The notes under the pieces are model-generated. The model saw only the letters and a list, made by a program, of their open reading frames with translations. It did no database searches and was not told where the DNA came from. From Clostridia bacterium (lineage in GTDB: Bacteria > Bacillota > Clostridia > Christensenellales > CAG-1252), in the NCBI GenBank assembly GCA_009928745.1, contig SACC01000054.1:1-7328 (forward strand): a stretch of 7,328 nucleotides of DNA, in the 5' to 3' direction. Positions 1 through 6,616 of this stretch are shown piece after piece; position 1 is the stretch's first letter, and each line of letters starts with the position of its first letter. A program made the translations under genes and the position numbers.

Positions 1-2215
1 CAACAGAGCGGCAAAACGACTTGCTCTCAAGACCTCTCAGAAAATATTCAAGCGCAATCATACGGTCCTTACCGCCAGTAAGAGACAGGACATAATCACC
101 GTAACCGCTTTGCTCAATAATACTTGCAATTAGCGCGTTAACGTTGGTAAACTGCGCTTCAAAGCAATAATTATCCGCAGCATTATAAAAATCTTTCAGC
201 TTTGAGCCGAGCGAGTCAGTATCTTCAGCGCATAACTCCGCCGCCTGATAGAATGGTATCTTGTCCCGCCTTCTTCTTATCTCGGCAAGTTCTTCATTGC
301 TAAAATTGCACAGTCTTGAATGCATAACCGCAATCAGCGTATAGTCCTCCTTGCGATTATTCAAGAACTTGATATAATTAATCAGAAGCGCGACATCTTC
401 AGATTGTTCGGCGGCGGCAAAAACACCTAATCTCAAAGGTATTGAGCAAGAGGTCAATTCGCTTAATATGCCGTTAGCATTGCTTCGTTGCTTGAACATC
501 AAGGCAATGTCGCTGTATTCAATAAGACGGATTACTCCCTTATCGTTGATATGCTCGCGACCTACAAGACTCATTATTTTAGCCGCTATTTCCCGACCCT
601 CCGCTATACCTTTTTTGCTCGAACAAAAGGATTGCGCTTCCTTTACGCTATATACGCATTTTGATACTTGTGACGCTTCTTGCTCCTCATCTTCCTCGTC
701 TCGCGCCGAAATGACCGCGCTAATCTGTACTTCAGGATACGCTGAAACTCTGTGATATTCTTTGGGAATATTAAAAGCCGCGTCCTTAGCGTAAGCAACG
801 CCCCCCAGCCCCTCCGTCATTAGCTCCCCGAAAACATCATTGACAAACCCAAGTATCAGAGGACTTGAGCGAAAATTGTCGTTGAAGGAGATTGCCTTAC
901 CCTGTTGACAAAGCTGCTTCAATTTGTCTAAGAAAATATTAGGCTCTGCAAGACGGAATCTATAAATACACTGTTTGCTATCGCCCACCATAAACAATGC
1001 GTTTTCGGGTGCAACTTTGCTAATAATACTTTCCTGCACAAAATTGGTGTCCTGATATTCATCTACGAACACATAATCGTGTTCTTTTACTATCTCTTCC
1101 CGCTTCTGTTGATTATTAAGCACTAGCAAAGCGAATTTTTCCAAATCCGCAAAGTCCAACACATTATTTTCTCGCTTTATCTTAGAAAACTCTACATCAT
1201 AGGCTTTCACAAGTCTTATCAGCTCGCTGACCTGAACAGCGCTGCCTAAACGCACGCTGTCCGCTTCCTCATAGCTATAGTCCCCAAGCATACTTCTAAT
1301 TAACGCATTAAAACTGCTTACTTCTTCTTTTAGCTCTTGAGTAATTTTGTAAAGCGAGGAATTTTTTGCGTTATCTCTGAGATTTCTCCATTTGATTATG
1401 TATTCCCTTTCCCTTTCGATATAAATATCCTTTAAAGATATGCAATTGAGATAGCCGCAGACGCGTTCGTATAAATATTGCGAATTGTTTATATAGATAT
1501 CCTCACCGAGGAATGTTGCGCTCTTTTGCAGCTCTGCAGCGCGCGATGATATTATTGTTGCTTCTTTCTTAATAAATTCCACAGTATATTTTGCCGCCGC
1601 GCTTTCCTCAAGCCCAACATAGTATTCGTCAGCGAATGTATTATTGAGCCAACTTTCGCGATCCGCCTGCGTCGCCATGTAATCGTAAATATTGCGAATT
1701 ATTTTTATAAGAGTATCATCGTTGCGCGGCGAAAGCATCTCCCTTAGTTCCGCAAACTGGGTATTGTTCTTTTTCGCTCCCTCCGCTTCAAGCAGATTTT
1801 TAATAGCTTTACGGGCTAAGACCTCCGCCGTTTCTTTATCCGAGACTTCAAAGCCGGGCGATAAACCCACGGTTTCAAAATTATTCTTGATTATACCTTT
1901 GCAAAAGCTGTGGATTGTGCTTATATCAGTTCTTGCCATATCGTCAATCTGCTCGCGTATAAAGTCAATGTTGTCAACCGCGACTTTTGCATAATCTATA
2001 AGGGCGTTGCGTAACTTTTCCCTCATCTCCGCCGCCGCCGCCTCGCCGAAGGTAAGCAGCATCAATCTTGTAACAGGCACACCTTTTTTGATAAGCGCAA
2101 GCGCGCGCGCAACCATTGCCGAGGTCTTGCCGCTGCCTGCTGAGGCAGTTACGATGAGGTCTCTGCTCTCTTCGTTAATTGCCAGCTTCTGATTATCCGT
2201 CCAGTTAACAATCAT
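1..2215 (-). CDS. addA: AddA, ATP-dependent helicase/nuclease subunit A (partial, C-terminus beyond the left edge)
   Basis: Motor and nuclease subunit of the AddAB double-strand-break resection enzyme, a superfamily 1A 3'-5' helicase. The frame stays open from the ATG at 2215 to base 1 (738 codons). Motifs in order: Q-motif WTDNQ (Q9), Walker A ASAGSGKT (24-31), motif Ia LLTFGEAAAAEM (53-64), motif Ib TIHSFC (100-105), motif II DEYQDT (385-390), motif III GDSKQCIYRFR (411-421) and motif IV NDNFRSS (445-451). The catalytic Lys30, Asp385/Glu386 and Gln415 are present. The family is about 1200 residues long, so motifs V and VI and the RecB-type nuclease lie outside. The start is supported by a good ribosome binding site and the conserved N-terminus. 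The gene overlaps addB by 11 nt in another frame, which suggests translational coupling. Mild oddities: motif Ia reads TFGEAAAA where TFTNAAAA is usual, and there is an acidic run at 506-513 (DEEDEEQE). The assignment to AddA rather than UvrD/PcrA rests on motif III and the addB neighbour. Confidence 0.96.
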   Translation of the reverse strand, partial: MIVNWTDNQKLAINEESRDLIVTASAGSGKTSAMVARALALIKKGVPVTRLMLLTFGEAAAAEMREKLRNALIDYAKVAVDNIDFIREQIDDMARTDISTIHSFCKGIIKNNFETVGLSPGFEVSDKETAEVLARKAIKNLLEAEGAKKNNTQFAELREMLSPRNDDTLIKIIRNIYDYMATQADRESWLNNTFADEYYVGLEESAAAKYTVEFIKKEATIISSRAAELQKSATFLGEDIYINNSQYLYERVCGYLNCISLKDIYIEREREYIIKWRNLRDNAKNSSLYKITQELKEEVSSFNALIRSMLGDYSYEEADSVRLGSAVQVSELIRLVKAYDVEFSKIKRENNVLDFADLEKFALLVLNNQQKREEIVKEHDYVFVDEYQDTNFVQESIISKVAPENALFMVGDSKQCIYRFRLAEPNIFLDKLKQLCQQGKAISFNDNFRSSPLILGFVNDVFGELMTEGLGGVAYAKDAAFNIPKEYHRVSAYPEVQISAVISARDEEDEEQEASQVSKCVYSVKEAQSFCSSKKGIAEGREIAAKIMSLVGREHINDKGVIRLIEYSDIALMFKQRSNANGILSELTSCSIPLRLGVFAAAEQSEDVALLINYIKFLNNRKEDYTLIAVMHSRLCNFSNEELAEIRRRRDKIPFYQAAELCAEDTDSLGSKLKDFYNAADNYCFEAQFTNVNALIASIIEQSGYGDYVLSLTGGKDRMIALEYFLRGLESKSFCRSV

Positions 2216-5200
2216 AATTCACCTCAAAAGAATCCAAATCCACCGCGCTTACCGCTCTCTCGTTAGTCGTTGCCTTGTCATAGCCGCAAAAATCCTTCGC
2301 CGAGCAATACAAGCATTCGTCTTTTGCCGGATTAGCTACAATATTCCCCTCTAATATCTCCTCTGCCGCGCGGCTTGCAAGTTTGATTACATAGGCAATT
2401 ATATTATCCATATTCTCACGCTTAAGCAAAATATTTTTCCCCGCAACAAAACCCTTTAATTCTTTGTATTCTACGGGTATTATAGGACTTTTTCCTTTTT
2501 CGATGAGTTTATTATCAAATGCGTTGATAAGCCTCGTGTCATTTACAAGCTGTCCGCTGTAACAATACCTGCTGTCTGCTCTTTCTTCCTTACTGTATTC
2601 TGCCTTAAGCGGAAGATAAAAGGCGGCGGCAGGTGTTTTGCCCGCCTGCTTTAGCGCGCCAAGATAGGCGTATAATTGGATTTTCTTGCCGTAATAGACA
2701 TATTTCAAATCCGAATCCGCCTTACCCGTCTTGTAATCGATTACCGCCACGTTGTTGTCGTATTTGTCTATCCTATCGATTTTACCAACAAGCTCAATGC
2801 GGTTATCCATAAGTTTTATACCGTCATAGCCCGAATTGTCCTTGTCTCCGAACTTGACTTCGAACTCATACGGCACAAAATCGCTCTGTCTCATTAACAC
2901 CGTAAGGTCAACGGCAAGCTGCAAGCATTCTTTGCGCAGCCGCTCCAGCTGTACTGCGTTAATACTTTCCAACATACTTGCAAATCTCGGTTTTTCAAAA
3001 AGTTTGTCGATTATACCGTTGACCTTGCTGTGTATTTCTTGTCCGCTGATGTTAAAATTGCGGGTTGAGCGAAAATATTCTTCCAGCATATCATGAATTA
3101 CCGTTCCTGTTTCGCGCGCTTCAATCTCTCCCTTTTCTCTTTCTTTAGCCAGCAATCCGTACCGCACAAAATGTCTGTACGGACAGCAAAAATAACACTC
3201 CAACTGACTGATACTCGTATGGCTTTTTTTAAAAAACAGTCCACTGCCCGTTGCTAATGTATCCGCCTTACCTTCCAAAATCGCTTCAAGCCTTTGGCGC
3301 TCCTTCACTGGCAAAAGATAAAAGACAGTATCCGAATAGCTGATACTGTCAGCGTCGATTACGCCGCGTCTCAGCTCTCTTATACCGCTTATCACGCGTT
3401 TGTATGCGTTTTTCGGGGTATATACGCGATGTTCGCTTGATAAATTAACCTTTTGTATAGGCAAATCGAACATATAAGAAAGTTGATTAATAATGACCGA
3501 GGAGCTGTTTCTTCCGCCTTTTTCGTCTAAAATGCTATAGCCGACATATAACTTTTGGGTAGGTTTTATTAACAGTTGTTCGGCGTAAAACCTGCTGTAC
3601 ATGCTTTTCTCGCGCGCCGTGGGTTTGACTACAATATCCGCCGCCTGCCATGCGATATATTCCTTCTCTCCTAGAATACCGTTATCTCTGGAGTCGTAAG
3701 GAATAGCGCCGTCGGTAGCTCCGGCGATAAATAAAATCTTCTTATCGTCATATCGGCTGTCTTCGCATTCTCCGATATAGACGCAATCCGCGCTTTGCGG
3801 TATCAGCGCAATTTTCGTACTCTCAAGCCCCGTGCGGAAAAGCTCATAAAATTGAACAAGACTCCGCTCCTCGTCTCCCATAAGTTCTTCAAGTTGCAGA
3901 AGCAGCTCGCGCAATTTTACAGGCACCTGCGCGCTTCTTGCCTCTCCGCCAATGTAGCCGCCCGATCTTTGCTTCGCGGCAAATTCTTTCAGCTTGTTGT
4001 CAAAGTTATTATGATTAATATACTCATATAATTTTTCTATGTAATATCCTATTTTTGCGTTCTCCGGCAATGGCAACAGCTCCGCAATCAGCTTTGCCCG
4101 TATTGGCTCAACTATATCGAGTTCTTCTTGCTCGCCAATCGTGAAAGGCGCGCGGAATCTAGAATAATCAATTGCATATTTTATACAAAAATTTTCAAAA
4201 GCTGCGGCATCAATCTCCGCAAAATAATTTTTTGCATACTCTAAGACCGCGTTTTGTGAATAATTCGTAATCATTATCCGTATGTAGTTAAGCAATTGCC
4301 TGATAAGCGCTTCGCCCGACAACAAAACTCTGTCGTCCACAAAATATGGTATACCGAACCTTGCAAAAACCTTGCAGGCAACGGGAGAATAACTTATCAA
4401 ATCTCCGCAGACTACCGCAATATCTTTGTATCTCATAGACTGTTCGCGGACAGCTTCGCAGATGCGGTTGCATATATACTCCAGCTCCTCTTCCATAGAA
4501 GACGCGCAGTATAGTGAGACGTAGTCAGACTTATTAAACTTTGCGGCGCCATATCCGAATATATGATTCTCTATCACCTGTTTGTCCGGCGCAAGCTTTT
4601 CGAACGCGGATATTATATTGACTTTTGCCCCGCATTCCTTAGCCATTGCTTCGAGTCGTTTCTTAACCGCGACTGGGTATATTCGGCGGTTTTCGCCGCC
4701 CACCTCGGCAATAGCGCCGATATGAACAGCTTTTGCGCAACGCATCAATTCTTTTATTATGTCATACTGTTTCCCCGAAAAAGCGTAGAAATCCGAAAAG
4801 TAAAACTCCGCGCCTGCGACAAAGGCGCTGCGCTTGATATATCCGCAAAGGGCTTCTAACCGTGTCGTAGAGTCGGTGTAATTCTCCTGTAACTCGGCAA
4901 GATAATTCTTGTAAATTACTATTATGTCTTTGGTCTTTTCTTTGACATAACCTTTTAAACTTTTTACCGCCTCTTCAAGCTGCCCGACGCTGATGCCGCT
5001 GTTGCGTATTGCCGAGACACTCGCATACATTTCGTTGGCGAATCCGGTAATTCCAGTCATCTTAGAATAGCATAGCAAGCTGTTGCGGCACTTATCAACT
5101 GTCTTTGTTAGTAACATAACAGCGCCTTCGGGTGAGAGACATTTTTTAGTCCTGCCCTCCAATATCCGCATCGCAAGACGACTAAAAGTCATTACCTCAA

Positions 5201-5366
5201 TATTAAGCGTACTGCCTATACGGCGCATTAGCTTGCTTTCCATAGACAAGGTAAATCTGTCCGGCACAATAAGAATATGATTGAAGTCGTCCTTACCTGT
5301 CTCCAATACATCCAGCATTTTTGCGCTGCATCCCGACAGCGTATTGCTTAAATAAATATTAATCAT
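2205..5366 (-). CDS. addB: AddB, ATP-dependent helicase/deoxyribonuclease subunit B (complete)
   Basis: Second subunit of AddAB. It carries an inactive helicase-like fold used to scan for Chi, and a C-terminal RecB-family nuclease locked by a 4Fe-4S cluster. The N-terminus is typical (ILIVPDRFTLSMES at 31-44, FSRLAMRIL from 61). Nuclease residues visible: His758 (GTVIHDML), Asp864 (GKIDRID), Asp877 and Lys879 (IDYKTG) and Gln897 (IQLYAYL). Cluster ligands: Cys728 in CCP, then Cys1018, Cys1021 and Cys1027 with spacing C-x2-C-x5-C, which matches the Bacillus AddB pattern. So both nuclease and iron staple look intact. The Walker A loop found in Bacillus AddB is degenerate here: SNTLSGCS at 7-14, with Cys where the lysine should be. 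At 1053 residues it is about 100 shorter than B. subtilis AddB. The start at 5366 has GGAG 4 nt upstream and its own promoter; it is the first gene of the operon, with addA following. The intact cluster cysteines favour AddB over the RexB branch. Confidence 0.95.
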   Translation of the reverse strand: MINIYLSNTLSGCSAKMLDVLETGKDDFNHILIVPDRFTLSMESKLMRRIGSTLNIEVMTFSRLAMRILEGRTKKCLSPEGAVMLLTKTVDKCRNSLLCYSKMTGITGFANEMYASVSAIRNSGISVGQLEEAVKSLKGYVKEKTKDIIVIYKNYLAELQENYTDSTTRLEALCGYIKRSAFVAGAEFYFSDFYAFSGKQYDIIKELMRCAKAVHIGAIAEVGGENRRIYPVAVKKRLEAMAKECGAKVNIISAFEKLAPDKQVIENHIFGYGAAKFNKSDYVSLYCASSMEEELEYICNRICEAVREQSMRYKDIAVVCGDLISYSPVACKVFARFGIPYFVDDRVLLSGEALIRQLLNYIRIMITNYSQNAVLEYAKNYFAEIDAAAFENFCIKYAIDYSRFRAPFTIGEQEELDIVEPIRAKLIAELLPLPENAKIGYYIEKLYEYINHNNFDNKLKEFAAKQRSGGYIGGEARSAQVPVKLRELLLQLEELMGDEERSLVQFYELFRTGLESTKIALIPQSADCVYIGECEDSRYDDKKILFIAGATDGAIPYDSRDNGILGEKEYIAWQAADIVVKPTAREKSMYSRFYAEQLLIKPTQKLYVGYSILDEKGGRNSSSVIINQLSYMFDLPIQKVNLSSEHRVYTPKNAYKRVISGIRELRRGVIDADSISYSDTVFYLLPVKERQRLEAILEGKADTLATGSGLFFKKSHTSISQLECYFCCPYRHFVRYGLLAKEREKGEIEARETGTVIHDMLEEYFRSTRNFNISGQEIHSKVNGIIDKLFEKPRFASMLESINAVQLERLRKECLQLAVDLTVLMRQSDFVPYEFEVKFGDKDNSGYDGIKLMDNRIELVGKIDRIDKYDNNVAVIDYKTGKADSDLKYVYYGKKIQLYAYLGALKQAGKTPAAAFYLPLKAEYSKEERADSRYCYSGQLVNDTRLINAFDNKLIEKGKSPIIPVEYKELKGFVAGKNILLKRENMDNIIAYVIKLASRAAEEILEGNIVANPAKDECLYCSAKDFCGYDKATTNERAVSAVDLDSFEVNYDC
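2220..2225 (-). promoter_or_regulatory. Ribosome binding site of addA, inside the end of addB
   Basis: On the minus strand GAGGTG precedes the addA ATG by 4 nt (6 nt from the GAGG core). It lies within the last codons of addB. This fixes the addA start at 2215 and shows that addA is translated from the same message as addB. Confidence 0.8.
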
Positions 5367-5370
5367 ATAT

Positions 5371-5374
5371 CTCC
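5371..5374 (-). promoter_or_regulatory. Ribosome binding site of addB
   Basis: GGAG on the minus strand, 4 nt before the ATG at 5366 (TATGGAGATATATG). The spacing is on the short side. It directly abuts the foot of the inverted repeat at 5375-5406, so a hairpin in the leader could affect its access to the ribosome (inference). Confidence 0.6.
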
Positions 5375-5406
5375 ATATAATTTATTTTACTAAAAATAAA
5401 TTATAT
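5375..5406. repeat. Perfect 14-bp AT-only inverted repeat between the addB promoter and its ribosome binding site
   Basis: The left arm ATATAATTTATTTT (5375-5388) and the right arm AAAATAAATTATAT (5393-5406) are exact reverse complements separated by ACTA. With the -10 box at 5409-5414, the predicted transcription start (about 5400-5403) falls inside the right arm. The element could therefore be an operator, or an RNA hairpin at the extreme 5' end of the addBA message. It lacks a following T-run on the minus strand, so it is not a standard terminator there. Confidence 0.75.
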
Positions 5407-5408
5407 AT

Positions 5409-5437
5409 ATTATAGCACTCTTCCCGTCGCTTTTCAA
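5409..5437 (-). promoter_or_regulatory. Sigma-A promoter of the addB-addA operon
   Basis: On the minus strand the -35 box TTGAAA (5437-5432) is followed by a 17-nt spacer and the -10 box TATAAT (5414-5409), a perfect -10 consensus. A TG one base upstream of the -10 (TGCTATAAT) makes it an extended -10 promoter. Predicted transcription starts near 5400-5403, giving a leader of roughly 35 nt. Confidence 0.85.
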
Positions 5438-5470
5438 TATATTTAACTCTTACTGCTTTTGCTATTTCTC

Positions 5471-5489
5471 CGCTTGAAAATCTCGAGCG
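5471..5489. repeat. Short dyad between the two divergent promoters
   Basis: CGCTTGA (5471-5477) pairs with TCGAGCG (5483-5489) over 7 positions, one of them a T-G mismatch, around AAATC. It lies between the outward-facing -35 boxes (5432-5437 and 5495-5500). That is a plausible place for a regulator to bind, but a match this short can arise by chance. Confidence 0.3.
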
Positions 5490-5494
5490 TTTCC

Positions 5495-5523
5495 TTTACT
5501 TTTTTAATGTATTAGGCTATACT
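5495..5523 (+). promoter_or_regulatory. Sigma-A-like promoter of the lipoprotein gene
   Basis: The -35 box TTTACT (5495-5500, 4 of 6 consensus), a 17-nt spacer and the -10 box TATACT (5518-5523, 5 of 6) sit just upstream of the lipoprotein gene. Transcription would begin near 5530, leaving a leader of about 24 nt with no room for a riboswitch. Confidence 0.65.
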
Positions 5524-5540
5524 TGTTAATAATTAATATA

Positions 5541-5544
5541 GAGG
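5541..5544 (+). promoter_or_regulatory. Ribosome binding site of the lipoprotein gene
   Basis: GAGG lies 9 nt before the ATG at 5554 and supports that start. The signal peptide begins immediately at this methionine (MKKILLL), which agrees. Confidence 0.7.
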
Positions 5545-5553
5545 TTATTTTGA

Positions 5554-6396
5554 ATGAAAAAAATATTACTGTTAGTTTTAGTAATCGCAACGCTTGCTGC
5601 CTTAACGCTTATGCCCCTTGCAGGTTGCTCTCAGGTGTCCCAGCTCAACAAATTGCAGGCGCCTTGGGCTAATTATGAGCAATTCACTTACGATATTACC
5701 AAAACAACCGGTGAGAGCACGGAAACTGTCGGCACAATGATCGTAACCTATAGACGCGCTATCAACGCGACGGTTCCAATCAACGGCAACGATTTTACCG
5801 TTAACGGCTCTTATTGCACAATGGAATTAAATATTACTGAGGGCGAAGGCGCAGGTGACAGTATAAGCTCAATAGTTGCTTTCAAGACAGATTTTACTCC
5901 GATTGCAAGCTACAGAGAGACAAAAATCGGCAATGAGACTAATACCGCGTATGTAAGATACAATACAGGCAAGAATAAAGGTACTGTACAGCTTAACGGC
6001 GGCGAAGGTATTGTTTTTAAGCATAAAGGCGCATTTTATGACAACGAAATGATGTATTATATAATAAGAGCGTCAGATCTTAGCTCTGATAGTTACACGA
6101 TGGCTTTTGCAGCCACTGATAACCTAGAGGGCGACGCGCATGACATAAGCGTTACGAGAACCACTTCAACACTTACTATCAACACCTTTCTTGGCGCGCT
6201 TGAATGCGCAAGTATCGTATTGACTGCGGCAGCCGAATACGGCAATGGCACTTCAGTAGCAGTCGCGGTCGCAAAAAGTCCTGTTACTTTCGGCACTGGC
6301 GACAACGCTCGGCAACTGATTAAGCCAATAATCAAGATTACCGAGGGCGCATACAGTTATACCCTTGCCGACGTTTCTTTTATCGATATTGAATAA
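5554..6396 (+). CDS. Putative secreted lipoprotein of unknown function, DUF3108-like pattern
   Basis: 280 residues. MKKILLLVLVIATLAALTLM is a lipoprotein signal peptide ending in the lipobox LAGC (22-25); Cys25 would be lipidated and Ser26 at +2 is compatible with membrane anchoring. The rest is Thr/Ser/Asn-rich, lacks another membrane segment, and alternates short hydrophobic and polar stretches as beta-sheet proteins do. Two other cysteines, Cys88 and Cys218, could pair. By eye the order of elements recalls DUF3108 domains: a segment like FTPIASYRE, then YDNEMMYYIIRASDL (162-176), a strand leading into FLGALECASIVL, and a final GDNARQLIKPIIKI near 247-260. This resemblance is inference and weak; a LolA- or LppX-like lipid-binding fold would be one reading. 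The gene is a single transcription unit, with its own promoter and a terminator 40 nt past the stop. No functional link to addAB is visible. Confidence 0.85.
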   Translation: MKKILLLVLVIATLAALTLMPLAGCSQVSQLNKLQAPWANYEQFTYDITKTTGESTETVGTMIVTYRRAINATVPINGNDFTVNGSYCTMELNITEGEGAGDSISSIVAFKTDFTPIASYRETKIGNETNTAYVRYNTGKNKGTVQLNGGEGIVFKHKGAFYDNEMMYYIIRASDLSSDSYTMAFAATDNLEGDAHDISVTRTTSTLTINTFLGALECASIVLTAAAEYGNGTSVAVAVAKSPVTFGTGDNARQLIKPIIKITEGAYSYTLADVSFIDIE

Positions 6397-6435
6397 GTAA
6401 TCCGATCGCTTGGCAGTAATTATTTTCACATTAGG

Positions 6436-6469
6436 CAGTCGACAAGTCACTTGTCGACTGTTTTTTATT
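6436..6469 (+). terminator. Rho-independent terminator of the lipoprotein gene
   Basis: CAGTCGACAAG (6436-6446) and CTTGTCGACTG (6450-6460) form a perfect 11-bp stem with a TCA loop, followed directly by TTTTTTATT (6461-6469). The T-run exists only on the plus strand, so termination is one-directional. It lies 40 nt after the lipoprotein stop codon and isolates that gene from the next one. Confidence 0.95.
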
Positions 6470-6616
6470 AGATAACGCTCACTTCTTCAATATATCATAT
6501 ACTTTTTGATGTCATTGTTTGCTTGTTACTTGCTTTATATCAGCGTTTTGTTTTACTAGCGTACTTAGTATTAAGGGTATTGTCATAGCTCGCCTTAGAT
6601 TTACATATATTTTGAT
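6470..6616. other. AT-rich spacer without an identifiable gene
   Basis: No convincing coding frame, RNA gene or stable hairpin was found. A weak promoter-like pair is present on the plus strand: TTGTCA (6580-6585) with CATATA (6604-6609) 18 nt later. If used, transcription would begin almost at the ATG at 6617. The match at the -10 is poor. Confidence 0.4.

Noticed and set aside
7..11. AGCGG, identical to the B. subtilis Chi sequence
   Set aside because: A five-base match is expected by chance many times per genome, and the Chi sequence of this organism is unknown.
2031..2042. Trinucleotide repeat of four GCC units as a slippage-prone phase-variation tract
   Set aside because: It encodes the Ala59-62 run of AddA motif Ia, where runs of alanine are normal for the family, and a change in unit number would not shift the frame.
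468..2192. Plus-strand open frames at 468-755, 1692-1994 and 2007-2192
   Set aside because: They lie antisense to addA, whose frame carries all expected helicase motifs. Their products are Ser/Leu/Ala-rich without family features and none has a good ribosome binding site.
2676..5280. Plus-strand frames antisense to addB (2676-2897, 2836-3096, 3795-4031, 4296-4514, 4563-4859, 5083-5280) and the minus-strand frame 4288-4473
   Set aside because: All overlap the complete addB gene in other frames and have no recognisable domains; addB explains the coding signal fully.
5471..5500. Dyad plus T-rich stretch as a plus-strand terminator
   Set aside because: The stem is only 7 bp with a mismatch pair, the tail is interrupted by C residues, and no plus-strand gene lies upstream that would need it. 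The T-rich part is better explained as the -35 region of the lipoprotein promoter.
6093..6450. Minus-strand frames 6093-6335 and 6253-6450
   Set aside because: They are antisense to the lipoprotein gene. The second runs into the terminator stem. Neither has a recognisable product.
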